NCBI GenBank assembly: GCA_030704615.1
Contig: CM060733.1
Location: forward strand, 25,980,001-26,044,000
Reading direction: 5' to 3'
Origin: Takakia lepidozioides
Taxonomy: Eukaryota > Streptophyta > Takakiopsida > Takakiales > Takakiaceae
DNA: 64,000 bases
The position numbers and the translations under genes were made by a program. Positions 1-14,420 of this stretch are shown one piece after another. The notes below the pieces were generated by a model. The model was not told the origin of the DNA. It searched no databases and saw nothing but the letters and a program-made list of their open reading frames with translations. Position 1 is the first letter of the stretch. Each line of letters opens with the position of its first letter.

Positions 1-472
1 CCCACCAACAAAACGTTTTGTCCAACAGACCGGAAGCCACACTCTAGCCAGCACAATTATGCAATGCTCAATGTGATGTGGGGGGCTTGTGCCGTGAGTT
101 GGTCAAGTTCAAGGTGGCTCTCTCCATAGGATAGAAGGTATTTTGATCCTCTGATGCACATGATTGAGAGTGGGGCACTATTCTCTGTGGGAGGATCCAA
201 GCTCACAGATCAGCTGTTAGGACACACTGGGCAGGCTGAGTACGCTCATTGGCAGATAAGAATGTCGCCTACTCACAGGTTTTTACTACCCATATAGAAA
301 TCGAATACTGTGTACAGTTCATACCCACTCTCTGATTTGGGGGTGGTTGGCACAGCTTAACATGTATCCTGTGACATTATCAACAAAGGTATTGGTGATA
401 ATAAACTATCTGTGAGGAAACCCCCATGTTGCCGCATGTGAAAGGAATGCTGGGGCAGGGGTAGAGGGTGAC

Positions 473-3400
473 TTATGGACGGTAGTCAAGGCCAGCACCA
501 TATTGCCATGCTTCAAAGCGGCGTCTCCACACATACTGCTCCTTCTTGGGTAGACCATTCACCCATGATCTGAATACCCACAAATAGTCAGAAAGTGTTT
601 TCCAATCTAGTTTTGTTCATCCTGACAGGGCCATTTTCTATGGTAAGATATGGCTGAAATACCTGATATTCAAAGATCCTTTGATAGTGGGCATCTGAGT
701 ATGTAAAGTGGCTTAAAGTAGCTTTATAAGATACAGCTAGCTACTTTCAAAACTGTTGTTGAATGTGTGATCCACCGTTTGCAATTTACATTGCACTTTA
801 GGACTTGGGCGTCAATAGCACAGCCCTGGCAACCACCAGTTCATAGGAGCCATCTCGTTAATCACTGGGAGTCTGGCATGCACTTACATCACATCCACAT
901 TTTTGCTCAAGTAGAGTGACTAAAGAAGACTGTGGCCCACTTACAGTGCTTGGTTTCCAACACCACATAGCAATAGACCCCAATCAGTCTAGACATGCTC
1001 TCAGTCTGTCACACACTGAATGAGTTGCAATGGCTACCTAGCCTACTTGATGTATCCAAAATTCCAGATATATGAATAAGCCCCCTTTTCTCCCATATTT
1101 GGCACTACATGTCCTCAAGCAGGTTACTCACTGCACAGCTCATTGAATCTCGCATTGAAACACTGTCATGTAGTTGCATTTCACATGCTTCTAGTCTAGC
1201 ATCATCATTATGTTGAAGGCTCCACTTCAAGCAAGTTCAATGGCCAAGGTATATACCAGACAGACAAGTTTGATGAAAAGTACACGTGAAAGAGAAACTC
1301 ACAAGAGAGATTTCGCGATAACCAACCAAAGTATGCTGTACATCGCAAGTGCTATGAAGTGACGTGTCCAGTCCAAGAGTGGCAAAAAGCCCACCTAAGC
1401 ATGCCGCATAAAACATAAGCTGTTATATTTACTCACTCTATGTTGGAAGTAATTAAACATATCTAGAAGACTAAGAGTCTTGAAGGCCAAAGGTTTAGAA
1501 GTCTAAGAGACTATCTTGTTTAACTCACCTTTGGAAGGTGAATGGCTAGAAGGTGGATGTTCACCATAGTGGAAGTGGAAGTGACCAAGTAGGACTTTCT
1601 AGAGACCTTCTTGTACAAGCTCGGGGGTGAAGCCACTAGTCTAAGGGTAAGAGTATGATGGTGGCTTCTATGGTTGGGAGGAGAGCTTTAGTTTTAGCTT
1701 TAGTCTAAGACTTTAGTTCTTATTCATGTTCTTGCTCAATTCTAACACTCTACTGGATAGCAGGAGTCATTCTCTATCACTGTTTAGCTGTCATATACAC
1801 CGTCACCATCAAAAGATACTAGCACAACATTCTCAAAAATTATTTACTTACAGTAAGCTGATCATCAGTTGGGAGTCAGTTCAGGTGCTTAAAATGCACT
1901 AATGTTGCACATAGAGCATCTAATGTGACCCTCACAACATCAGTGCTGTAAGAACTCCGCACCTGTCGTAAAATTTGTGGTATAAAGAGAGGCTTGGACA
2001 ACATGATAGTAGTCAACAACCGCACTTGAGGTCCAAACTGAACAACATCCTGCTTGTCCAAGACCACACAAAGGCACACATCCGTCACTGCTAATTCAGA
2101 GAATCCGCCAAAATTGGTAAAGACTTGTCATGGCTCCAAAACAATTCAACAGATAATGGCAGGAAAGGGTGTCAATCCCACGCACCTGAAGGAAAGGACG
2201 CAAGACTGGATCACCAAGCCTCTGCAGGTAAAAGAAAACGATGTGCTTGTTAGACTTAGCATGCCGTAAGCTTTTGAGCACTAACCTTCCACCCAGTTTA
2301 GAGACAGCAGTAAAAGGGGTGCGGGGGGAGAGATGAAGGAAGGAGTTTCACAAACCTTCATGCACTGGAAGTTGATCGAAAGTAACTCATTGATAAACCG
2401 TGGCGATGACTGAATGTCAAGCCGTGCAGACATAGCTCGCTGATACATCCAAACTACACTCAAATTGGGCTGAATAGCACAAGAACAGTGCCAAGTATTA
2501 GCCTAAAAATCAGTTGCAGCACAAAAGCCGCTGCCACTTATCACTGCCGGAAGCTCTACCAATGCACACTAAAACTGATAGCTACAAGCAACTCTGCAGC
2601 ATCCAGCAAGCCAAACAGTGACTTGATAACTTACTCTATGGGTCTCTCAAAGAATGTCCAAACAAAACTAAGTTAGGCGTAACACTTCCCTGAACTTGTT
2701 TCCACTTTGTGACATGGGTGAACTTATGGATGATCTGAAGGGCCTACCTACCCTGACTGAAATTTAAACTCGGGGCAGGGAGTCTACCTTTGAACAATAA
2801 ACAGATGCAGAGAGGAAAGGGACATTGTCAAAGCCCCGTGAGTGGGCGGCCTGAAGACAAGTATCTGATACAATGTCCGGGGTATTCTCATCAGAGAGCG
2901 ACCCTCTTTCAGGACCATCAAGAACATGGCCACGAGGCTACGGCAAACAACGTCTCATGGGTACATTTTTTCCTATAGATCTCTCCTACCTATAATCAAG
3001 ACTGGGACACAAGAAAGAACCACACCAGATAGGGGTTGAGGAGACCCAGACTCCTCTTATCCAGAAGATCTGCCTCCAGCGCATCCACCAACCCTGCATA
3101 CCAAGAGGTTCAAAGTCACATCAAAACTTAAGTGACAACCTGAGCTGGCTTCCAAGACGTCATACCAGAACGAGAGGCCCCCTTCAGAGCGCGAGCATGA
3201 ATGTATGTCTATACAAACTTCATTTTGTCCTGCTGACACGACTATAGCTGGCAGTTCTATGGCCACAATCTGGGATCAGCTTCTTGCCCTGCCTCCAAAG
3301 TGTGTGGTGAGGTTTGCTGTGTTTTAGCTGTCTTCCTCTGGACATGAAGTTTATTTCAACATAGCCTCTCTGTCTCATCCCTCCTGCCTCACACTCCAGA

Positions 3401-6400
3401 AGGTCTGGAAATTTCTTCAAGCATGACCGCAACAAGCTGACATGAAACTTCACATAGAGTGGACCTGGACATCAGAGAACCCCCTTACAACAAAGCCGGA
3501 GTTCTTTCCTTGTACTCCACAATGATCAACGATTACAGCCCAATTATTATTGCACAGCTCTCTCTCCTTGTCTTCTACGAGCATTATCGTGGGTGTGTAA
3601 GGACAAGGATGAAGGGACCACCAGTTGAGAGGCGACGCAGGTGCCGTGTTATGGCTCCAAAACCACCAAAGGAGATTGGTGATTGGATGCCACTCGCATC
3701 ACCCACCTGCAACCATCATCTTACCAAGGTCATTGTGTTATGGAGAGAAAGGCTGTCATGCCATTACATGCACTATTTTGGCACAAAAAACTCAAAAGAA
3801 AAATCTATGAACAAAGCACTATAAGTCATTTGGGTCTCATGGCCCAGTGCAAGAACACCCCAACAAGCTGCTTCGTTGAAAGTGATCATCCCCTACTTCA
3901 ATGCAGGCCCGACGGACCACTCCTTATCAGGCAGGGATTTGGGAATGCAGCATCACTGCTTTAAACCTGGGGAAATCTACAACAAAACTTCCTAAGACAA
4001 CTCACATTCCTAAGACAACTCACATCTTAGTGTGCCAGACCTCAATTTATTCCTGACTGTCGGTGATAGGTCACACTGCCTTAGAAGATCAGTGAAGACC
4101 AGACACTCGCTATTGTCAGTGCTTCCTAAACCTCTATTATGCGACATAAACTTGTGCAATGAATGGTACCTGCAAGACCCGGTCAAATGCTGCAGGTAAT
4201 GGGCTGTGCACAATGAGGCCCACAACATTGTTTAGCCATCCAACCTCACAATGGTAAGTACAAAAGCCCAGACAAAGCTGTCACATACTTGTGCTTTGCC
4301 ATTATGCTGGTTCCAGGGCCTCAATAAATGAGCCTTTCCCATGGGTGAAGTAGCCTACATTATTGAGCTAGGTCTCTCCCTCATCAAGCTTTTCTGTGTA
4401 CGTGAAAGCGATCTTCTGCACGAATTTCGTGGTCTGTACTTGCTAAATACACTTTGGCTTCACAGCCTCTTCAACAAACCTGAACTACAGACAGCTGTTC
4501 TCAGCAAATAGACCAGCTAAAATAAAGTACATACGGACCTGGATCGGTAAGTAGGGAAACAACCAAAAAGCACCCGCAATATCTGCAAGTCCTCCAGCTT
4601 GACCCCCTGCCCAACCCAAGAACACACTCTCAGTAAGGAGCGGACCACACTTCAATGTTCAGAACTAAAAGTCCAAAAGCGCATTTCTGCCATAATACTA
4701 GTTTATACCGAAAGAGATTAGGCATTGAACTCGCACCAAAACAACTTTGCCTTGTCAGAAAACAAATTGTGCTTTAGATTGTCCGATTATTTGTCCAAAG
4801 TTCTGCAAAGACTAAACTAGGGCCTATGCTACAGTCCTTCTCCAAGCCTAGCCAAACAGAATTACACCCCACAACAAATTCATGTGTTGCCTACCACCTG
4901 GGGATTCGGTAATCAAAAAATGACCATTGGAAGAGAGAAGAGGTGTGATGTGACTCCCAGGTTTAGGGAGATATTAAGGCATGCACAGATCTTCATATTA
5001 GACGTTGGCCACGTCTGACCAGTGTCTACTTGCCCCTATCTGTACTGCACACATAACTTTAGCCACCTCAAGTGCCCCATGCACCTATCAAGAGATGCTT
5101 CTGCAATAAGCTGTGACCACACCATCTTACTTTTATTCAGTCTTGCCCTAGTGAGCTTGTGGCCCAGGGGTAAGCAATGGCTGCAAGTGGAAGGGCCCCA
5201 GGGCAACAGCACCTGATTATGAGCTGACGCTCACATTTTGCATCAGTGGCACTAGAGTTGACAGGCGCAGAGAGAAGGTGATGATGCATCATTGTACTTG
5301 GCTTCCATTTCACAAAGTCTACACTGGTGAGGACGAGGATGGAAACAAGAAACTGGGAGGATTGAACAGAAGGACCAAAACAGCCCAATACAACAAGTGA
5401 TCCCTCCAGTAGTGGAACCAGTCCTTGTGGGTAAACAACTTTTACAACTCTTACATCCATGGGAAGCCAAGAGAGATCAATCCCCGAAAAGGAGATAAAC
5501 AGAGAGAAGAAGCAACAGCCGAGACCTGGTAAGGTGGCATGAGATCCCAGTAATCCTCTAACACTTGCTCAAGGGAAGGGCGAGTTGGAGTGGCATCCAT
5601 GTACGTGAACATATACGTAGTCCGGTCCCTGGGCCCCGAGCCAGCTGGAAAAGCCTGCTTTCACATACCAATGGCCATTCTACATCAAAAACCTTCAATT
5701 CCAGCATGCAATGCAGAACTACTAAGTAGATGCTGTCTCCTTCTAAAGCAGCCTTCTTCCAAATGTTTCTCAATTCTGGTTACCCTTCAGAAGTGGTCAT
5801 ATTTTGCATGGACACGTACCAATACTTAAGAACCTGGCAATCAAAAGAGTGGATTGAGAATAGAGATGGATAAATGGTTACTGACCATCACAGAATGTAC
5901 TCATGAGACATTGTTTGCCATAGCCTTGTGGCCACTGACCATCACAGAGACAGTGACTTTGGTCCCCCACTTAAAGCTCTGTCAACATACACCCCGTTAC
6001 ACGCAAAACAGTGGACGGGAAGTAGTAGTACCTCCCAGAAATACTGTGTTTTGGAGCAGCCAACTTCCGTCACAGGGGTGTTGGTATAAATGAGATCGCT
6101 GTAAGAATTATTGTCAAACCCACGAGCACAAGTGCCCACAACGAGGCATACCCCATCGGGGTGGACTCCCCACCGTATCTGCTCCCCGCCATGCCATGCC
6201 ACCCACAGCCTGCAAAATTGAAGACCCCATCTCATGTGGGTGGTTGGATATTGCTATGGCCAGTGTAACATGCACACTCAGTGCTCTCACTCATGTCTAG
6301 TGCAGAACATGTAGACTAAAAGATAACAAATATGTGTGCTTTAAGGTGTCTATGCCTCCATCATGCAATCAGCAATCATTGCAGTCTGTAGGAGCCAATT

Positions 6401-9400
6401 CACAAAGCAAAAAAGAAAGAAAAAACCAGCACTCACCTGGCGCACAATAGGAGATGAATTTCCCATGACATCAAGAAGGAGCCGAGACACCATCGACCGT
6501 TTATTATCTAGTGATAACACCTGCATCCAACTCCGGAAATTTCCAATTGTTTGGTTCCAACAGTTACACAAGTTCTATAACATTGACTGGTACGATTCAA
6601 AGCATGAATCCCTGGGATACGACATGCATGTGTGTTTCATTGCATTCTACAAATGCATGACCACAGCTTCACAGGGAATGTTATAAAATATTAGCACTCA
6701 AACATTAGTGTAGAGTGAGTATGATTACTCAATTTTATGTATGTAAGAATGAGTAAGAATGAGAGAGAAGAAGACAGGACAATGTCTCTTCAACAACTCA
6801 ACAGTCATACCTTAAAGGGTTGGAACCCTTCGTATAGACGTATCCATTCTATATGGATGTTAACTTACATAATCTAAATGTTGAATTACATCCAACAGGG
6901 AAAACAGCAGTGGAATGGAAAGAGGGAGCCTCTCACCGCAACATCATCAAAGACGTCAACATTTGAAAGGCCTATGTGTTCAAGCACCAAACCTCCCACA
7001 CTAAGAAATCGTTGCTTTACTGTTTCAATGAGTTTCTCCGGTCTGCCATTCAACACACCAACACAATGAAAAGTGAGAAGCTGTACACTCTGCATTTTCA
7101 GTCAAAAACATTCTAACCTTTAGTATCCCAGCAACAGCAAAACCTGACCTCGTTGACCACGGCAAAAAAAAAATGTCTCTGTGGAAGACCACCCTCACTG
7201 CTTGATTGCAGTCCTCTGTCAGAAGTAGCCAGGGAGCGAACTAAACGACCCTGCATGTGATAGCATAGTGGATAAGCTAACCAGGGCCCAGAGCTAGGTG
7301 GACAACCAACTTGTGAGATGAAAACACGACCTTTTCTGTTTCCCACCCTCCAAGGTTTTATGTTCCACATGGTGAATCTATGATTTCTCAGTACCAAGGT
7401 CTGGTAAAGATTATTGAAGGACCAGCGGAAAATAAGGATTGTTGGAAAAGATGGGCAGAAGAAAATGCTCCAGCTGTGAATCAAACAAACCACAGGGGTT
7501 TTGAAGATACAGTGGAAGACTTTCATCAAGCTCAGTCATCCGTCAAGGTGAGTGTTGCACAAAATTAAGTTCTTGTCTAGGAGAAAGCAGGTGCCAGGTA
7601 CAGTAAATAAAAGAGTAGGAGCAGAGGAAGGAAACACTCACGAGACCCCAAGGTTAAGGATGTCCTGGACCCACACATCTGTACCTCCTTCAAATCCCAC
7701 TCGGCTCTGCAACGACCCCAGACCATGGTTGAGTGACATGATCATCGCCAACAGTACAATGTAAGTATACAATAGGATTTTTAGCAGATTCAGAACTCAA
7801 GGGGGAAGTGGAGGAAAAGAAACAAAGAATATTTCCAGATGTTTTGGGAGCTGAATATGTTGATGTAAGGGAGTGGGTGGGAACTGAATTAAGGGATGAA
7901 GGCCCCCAACTGCAGCACACTTACAGGATTGAACTCAATCGAGATGACCTGATGAACCTCATCATGAGTCAGCACCCCTGCCTCCACAAGCTCCTGCAAT
8001 TCTTTCCTTGACACATTCCAGTCCTGCACACGCTGATGTCCCAAAACAATCTCCAACGTACATTGATTTTTTCCAGCTTAGAAGGCAAATGCGCAGAAAG
8101 AAAGTACAAACAAATGCTTCACTATTCTTGTGGCAATCCAGAACCGGATTTTGTAACAGGCAAGCCATCATAGAAGTTCAGATTTTGCATTAAAACTGTT
8201 TGATACAAAACATACAAGAACCAAAACAAGAGCAAGTCCATACCCCTCGAAGTGGTCCCCTTTCAACAATGGCCACCTTCATCCCTCGAAGTGCAAGAGC
8301 TGTAGCAAGGAATACACCAAGTGTGCCCCCGCAAACCACCACATCATACACCTCTTGGTTTTTCTCAATCCGTCCCGTCTTAAACCACTGACCCTGGTGC
8401 CGGCGCACTATGTCTGGTGCTGGCCCTGTCACTGCAATCACACCATCAGAAGCCTCTTGGGTATTGATAACCTTCCACTCGACAGAATCATGACAACCAA
8501 ATGTTGTAGCTGCAGGTATCTAAAATGCACATAGGAACATAAATCCGCAGTTTGGAAAGCTTTCAGCTGATCTCTAACTGTCACAGTTCAAAAACCATCC
8601 TTAATGCTCCAGGCACACAACCCTCTGAAGAACTGCAGCACTAAGCCCTTGACTAGCCAGCACTTTCAATTGGCCACATTATCCAAGAGGAAGGTATGCA
8701 ATGTCAAACCAGGCTTCATTGCTCGAGTCCGCAACCATTGCTCATCCATGCGCTTCAGTGCTTCATATGAAGACGCTCCTCCAGCCCCACCTGCCTCATG
8801 GCCGCCGGGTACACTCTCCATTATCCTCTGCACCCAACAATGTGAGCCTTCCTTCCAAGTCATAATGTGAGGGGCAATTTTGAACCACCCCTCGTTATGA
8901 CCAAGAACAAAAAGTACAAGAGATTCCTACTTTGTATGTCAATCTAAACACAACACGCCTGAGGAGGCTGAAGATTTGCACTTGCTGGGCATTTTTGGAA
9001 AAGCCAAAAACCCACTCGTGAAAACTAGGCTCAACGCAAGCACTCCGTCACAAAGATTACAACAATCATAAATTTGGTAAAAAACAATCTCTGTGAATCA
9101 GCGACGATGGGTAGTACAGAAGCGGTACACACGCGCCGTATCTCCGTACCATCGTGAAAGCAAGATAATTATCAAATTTTAATCGTTCTCTCTAAATTTG
9201 ATACCAGTTGCTTGGAAGGCCTACCTGAGTACGAGTTTTTGGACTCGTTGGGTTACTGGTGATTGGGGGAGCAGAGCATCGCCATTGATAAGCTGCCGGT
9301 CCAGGCACGAGGCCTGACACCGGATAGGGACTGTTGCACCAAAGACTGCTGAGGCGCAAGCCGGCCATGCCGTATAGGGACATTGTAGACTCAAATACTC

Positions 9401-9431
9401 GAGAGGTAAGAGAGAAGCTCGTGGAATTCAC
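473..9431 (-). CDS. Plastid-type FAD-binding oxidoreductase, 18 exons, apparently intact
   Basis: Exons, 5' to 3' on the minus strand: 9431-9225, 8827-8710, 8509-8244, 8023-7925, 7706-7642, 7042-6937, 6520-6437, 6178-6032, 5654-5526, 4606-4539, 4203-4170, 3706-3622, 3093-3026, 2469-2356, 2221-2186, 2049-1963, 1394-1303, 569-473. All introns are GT-AG; lengths sum to 1902 bp (633 codons plus TAA at 475-473) and every phase joins. The ATG at 9431 opens a Ser/Thr-rich, transit-peptide-like N-terminus. Exon 3 holds the Rossmann dinucleotide-binding motif (VVVCGGTLGVFLATALAL) followed by KVAIVERG. Exons 8 and 12 carry PDGVCLVVGTCARGF and GDASGIQSPISFGGFG, the latter like the second FAD-contacting region of GR-type flavoproteins. 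It ends in a basic, aromatic tail (FEAWQYGAGLDYRP). From memory it matches, exon by exon, an uncharacterised plant FAD/NAD(P)-binding oxidoreductase family. The substrate is unknown. The junction after exon 3 and the exon 9 donor (GTCTCG) are the least certain. Confidence 0.88.
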
Positions 9432-11780
9432 AAAGAGAGAAGACAGGAGCTCATCCCTGCTCAGTAGACTGACAGCAAGCTAAAAACTCGCAACAATGAG
9501 GCATCGGGCATGAGGCCCACAAGAGGAAAAGGGCCCATGTAGAACGTGGACTGCTGCTTGCACTCCAAGCGTACACGCCACCAATGTCAAGTTGCCATGC
9601 TGCCATTGCCCAATTCTGCAAGTCACCTCCACAGGTTCTCTCTTTCTTTTCCAGCTTATGTATGTCCCTTGAGAAAGCAGGACCTCTGGATTCATGGTAA
9701 ATCAAAAACTTATTTTTAGATAGTGCTTGTGGCAGTTGACTGATTGGTAAAAGGTATGACCGGTGGAATGAGCCTAACTTATATGGGGCCTGCAGCTGAA
9801 CCAAGAGCGGCCATGTGTTTACTTGTGTCTTTTTTTTTTTTTCTTAAAGAAAGGGGAGGAAGCCCTTGAGAGCTTTATTGAAGATTATTGAAGGGAAAAA
9901 AATTAAAACCCTTACAAGCCGGAAGGCCGCCATGAGGCCTGAACACACTGGATGCCATTTTGGAGAGTGTCTTTTCGTTTCTCTTGAGTGTACATAATCA
10001 AGTGATGTTTACATTTTACACCATGGACGAAAACCTCCATGCCCTTGCAGGCTACCATAAGAGCCCAAAATTCTTTGGGAAGTTGTTTGCATGGCCTAGG
10101 AACAAGCTTCATGGCAATTTACAATGCACTCTGCGATTTACTCTTGCACTTGGAAAGAATGCATACATAATAATAGATGGGAGCAGGGTGGTTACATGTT
10201 TTGATCACTTTGAAAATATTTGAGCTGCACTTCTGAGCATGATTAGCGGGCAGCAATTTCTATTGTTCTATTTGTTGCTAGAATATTTTTTATTTTATTT
10301 TTTTGGTAAGGAAAGGGAGCAGGACCCTGGTAAAACTTTATTGAGAAGATGGAATTTGTGTTCAAAGATCATTTTTCAGAATAAGAGTTAAAGTTTCTCA
10401 GGGCCACTTTTCCCTAAAAGGAAAAAAAATAATAATAAGATAGTTTCTACCCCGACGGATAATCAAGAGATTCAACCTACTTTTTATACTTGTTGAGACC
10501 AAAGGTTTTTTTGGTGCACTCACAACACCAAAAATATCTATCCGAATATACTTTTTAGTTGATGAGGACAAACTTTGTGAATTTGTTGGTTGTTGTATTG
10601 GGTGGATCACAACATTGGATGTTGTGGAATTTCTGCAAGGTGTAGGTTCACAAACATCTCTCCAGCTTAGGTTGTTAGAGGATGGTCGCTTTGGTAGTGA
10701 GATATACACTTAAGGCCAGGTTCCATGGGCACTCCCAAGTGTCCCCCCCAAGCAACCGCCCCTAAGAAGGAATCGCCCCTTACAAACGCCAAGGGGTGGT
10801 TCCATGGAGACCATCCCATCCGGCCCCCTTAATTCATGGCATTCAGTGCCATGTAGGCCAGTGACATAAAAAATGACAATTCATGAAATTACCAAAATTT
10901 CATCCAATGTTTCCCATCTTCGACTATTTCTTTTACACTGGACATTATCTTTTATATTATGTGTGTCTTTGATTTATTTAACTGTAGACTAGTCTCGCAT
11001 GTTTTCACGTCACGTAAGATTTTTCTCTCTCATCCCCCTCACATTGTGCTCTCTCACAACCTGATCATGGCCTTATCAAGACTTCGGATACATATCATTG
11101 TTTGATCAGTATGGATTATTATGATGCAAGCCATGAAGGATATTATTATGCAAATGCAGCTTTACAGTGGTGCTACCAATATCCAAGCAAAAGAATTATC
11201 ATTTGTACAGTTCTTTCCCATTTTCTCATAAATGTTTACTGTGTTACAGCTTTCAAAGCATGGACGTATTAGTTGTCCATGGTATATCAAACCGCGTTAT
11301 GTAGAAATCAAAAGCACTTGAGGTTGAGGAGTAAAACATACCTAAAGAACAATGAGTACCTTCTCCGTTTGAGTTACTCATCACAGAATTGATTGTTGTA
11401 GAATTCATAACATGCACATTCCATTGGGTCAACCTCCTCTCTTTGAGGAAGCCAATCTTCCATCTCCAAGTAAAGCTCTTCTAGAAAAGAAAATGGCAAT
11501 CCTTTCTTGAGTAGTCATCTCATAGTATGCAAGGTGACCAGATGGAACATCTTTGTCGTAGTCTTAGACCTTCTTCCAGTCACCAAATAACTTCTTTCGT
11601 TTTTTCTTACACACCCTTGGATCTCGGATCTGATTCACAACACCCTTGGTCTGAATCCATTTTGCAATCGATTTCCACTTCTCATTTCCCGATGCCATTT
11701 TCTTTTGCATGCTAATCCCATAGTGAATTTTTGTTCCCACTCATTCTTCTTTGCAGCAATTAATATTTCACTTTAGACAA
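9432..11780. other. Intergenic region upstream of the FAD oxidoreductase gene
   Basis: No convincing gene. It should include the 5' UTR and promoter of the minus-strand FAD gene next to 9431, but no clear TATA element was identified. Two T-rich or A-rich tracts with poly(A)-like flanks lie near 9,830 and 10,280. A short repeated string, GGTTCCATGG, occurs at about 10,710 and 10,800 beside C-rich runs. The short ORFs have no recognisable domain. Confidence 0.4.
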
Positions 11781-11805
11781 GGTGCATTCACGCAACTCGT
11801 TGTTT

Positions 11806-13030
11806 CATGACAGTTTGACTATGCTTGAGGTTCAGGCCTCTAGTTTACTGTCAGCTCCTTCAATTGGGGCGCGTTATATGTTTTTAGAGCTCTAGTTGAA
11901 TTATCTACATGTGGGTCTTGTAATTAGGGAGATCCATTGTAAAATGAAAAGGCTATGACCCAAAACTTCAGCCTCTTCAATTGCAGATGTTTTTTTCATG
12001 TCAATTTGATTATGCTTCAGGTTCACGTCTCTAGTTTGGGGTCAGCTCCTTCAATTGGGGTGTGTGATGTGTTATTAGAGTGATACATTAATTATCTATC
12101 TATGTAATCAGGGAGATCCATTGTGAAATGAAAAATGCTATGACCCAAAACCTGAGCCCCTTCAACTGCAGATGCTTTCTCATGACAGTTTGACTATGCT
12201 TCGGGTTCAGGCATATAGTTTTAAGGAGTGCGTGATGTCTTATACATTAATGATTTACTTGTGGATCTTGTAGAAATCAATTGTGAAATGAAAATGCTAT
12301 GATCCAAAATCTGAGTCCTTTCCATTTCCGTGTGATCTCATATTTGGTGAGATTAGAACTAAAACTTGCTTTGTAACTCACGGTTTAGATTTTTCTACAT
12401 GGGATCTGCTGGAGAGGAATGTAAGAGGATTTTCGAATGCTTTGAGCAATCTCAAGCTTCAATTCAACCTCCTGCTCCTAAAGCAACAAAGGAAATGAAA
12501 GGGCTTAGGTTTTGGGTCATAGTATTTTCATTTCATAATGGATCTCCCTGATCATAAGACCCACAAATAGATCATTCCACTAGAGTTTTAAAAACATATA
12601 ACGCACCCCAATTGAAGGAGATGACAGTTAAGTAGAGGCCCGACCTCAAATATAGTCAAAATGTCATGAAACAACAAAAGAAGTGGAAAGGGCTCAAGTT
12701 TTGGGTCATAGCATTTTCATTTCAGAATGGATTCCCCTGAATCAAAGGCCACAAATAGATAATTAAACTACAATTCTAACAACATATCACCCACCCCAAT
12801 TGAAGGAGCTGACCCTAAACTACAGGCCTGAACCTTAAGCATAGTCAGACTGTCAAGAAACAACAAAGAAACTAGAAGGGGCTCAGGTTTTGGGTCATAG
12901 CATTTTCATTTCACAATGGATTTTCCTGAATATTCAAAGATCCACAGATAGAAAATTCAACTAGCTTTCTAACAAGATATCACACAGCCCAATTGAAATA
13001 GCGGACAATAAACTGCCATAAAACAACAGA
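11806..13030. repeat. Tandem ~185-bp repeats in head-to-head inverted arrangement
   Basis: Three diverged units begin at about 11,806, 11,997 and 12,181, each opening with CATGACAGTTTGACTATGCT or a variant and ending in CTATGACCCAAAA. After a spacer (about 12,330-12,495), three units of the same family follow in reverse orientation, starting near 12,499, 12,689 and 12,878 with TTTTGGGTCATAG and ending with the reverse complement of the opening. The whole is an imperfect 1.2-kb inverted repeat. A partial further unit may lie at 13,039-13,080, and another fragment at about 13,700-13,790. No coding content was found. The units could be satellite-like or the subterminal part of a DNA transposon. 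Confidence 0.8.
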
Positions 13031-13059
13031 GTTCATTAAAGTGGCTCTTGTTTTGGGCC

Positions 13060-14400
13060 ATATTATTTGACAGCACACTAGACTAGAATGAACAACAAAT
13101 GAAGTAGCTCTTCACAGCCATATGACATTGTAAGATTGAAGGTGTTGATAGCAGGGCCACATTGGACACTAATAGCGTTGGCAGGACCTGTGTCGATTGA
13201 CGGCGGCCGGTTGACGGTGGTGGCTGTTGCGGCCACACTACCTGCGTTTTACGCTGGACATTCCTAGCTGGCACCATTTGGACGGGAGAGATGTGGCATA
13301 GAGTCGACGACTCAAATCCACCCGGGAGGTTCACCACACACGATACTTTTCACTCCCTGTCCTTTTTTGTGGAGTACTTGCATTGGCTGCGCAATGCAAG
13401 GGACGCGCGTTCACCTCCATAACGCAGAGCCCTCTGCGTTAGGAAACCTTGTCGAGCAGACGAGGTGGCGGCAGTGTAGGAACTGCTTGACACCGATGCG
13501 CGCCAAGGTCCCGCGTTATGGGAACCGACGTTGGCGAACGAAAAGAGCCAGTGTGGCCCTGGTATGACAAAGAGAAGCATGTGCAAATGCCATACAAGGT
13601 CAATTTGGCAAATATGCAAGAGAATATAAATCACCTCATAGTTTAAGGTATGTGTTTGACATCACCATGATGAATAAAAACACTAGAGATACGAGATTTC
13701 AGTATCTTTCCAACAACATATCACTCACCTACATTAAATGAGTTGATAATAAACTGAAGTCCACAAACTGAACCATAGTGTTGGAATGAAAACGGAAGGG
13801 AACTTGTTGCGCTCAAATCTGGGCTACAAAGCTAGCATATCACCTGGAATTTGAAACAACTCACAATGGTTGAAAATCACAATGTACCTTCACAAGATCT
13901 GTTTAAAGCAGCAGGATCCTCCTTAGTGAATAATTCAATCACTCCTAAAGTTGGTCATTTTATGTAATTTTCATCATCTTCTGGTCACATGTTTTTTATA
14001 TATGTTGTTTTTCATATAACCACGGAGGAGTACTCATAATAGAAATCAAATTGATTTTGACATTTTTTTTCCTAATAAAAGTGAACGACACTTATGCATA
14101 GAACTGAATCCAAGAATAACATATTTATTTATTTATTTAAATTGAATAAAAATTCAATATGAAAACAAATTTAAATGATTTTATTAAGTTTATTGTAGTA
14201 GATGTTTAGTAAATATTGATGTTCCCAGAGAATCCATACCCTGATCACATCCCTAATATGAGTTGAAATCCTAGTTTTCTACAGTTTCACGGGCAGAAGG
14301 GGAGCCCTCCTGTCAATCACAGTTGCTTCAATTTTTTAATATTAGCCTACAAAAAAGTGCCAAACATTGTCACTCCAGAAGTACAGGAGAATTATGACTA
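13060..14400. other. Non-coding stretch with a diverged repeat fragment
   Basis: No recognisable gene. It includes a GC-rich island at about 13,180-13,560 and an AT-rich tract around 13,960-14,200. A fragment near 13,700-13,790 (AACAACATATCACTCACC and following bases) resembles the 11.8-13.0 kb repeat family. Confidence 0.4.
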
Positions 14401-14420
14401 TTCGACATCTCCACTGAGGC

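Noticed and set aside
8190-8441. Stand-alone small FAD-binding gene or bacterial contamination
   Set aside because: It is exon 3 of an 18-exon gene; neighbouring exons join in phase through GT-AG introns.
10398-10709. Minus-strand ORF as a copia-type retroelement remnant
   Set aside because: No integrase or RT motif could be recognised; similarity was only a weak impression.
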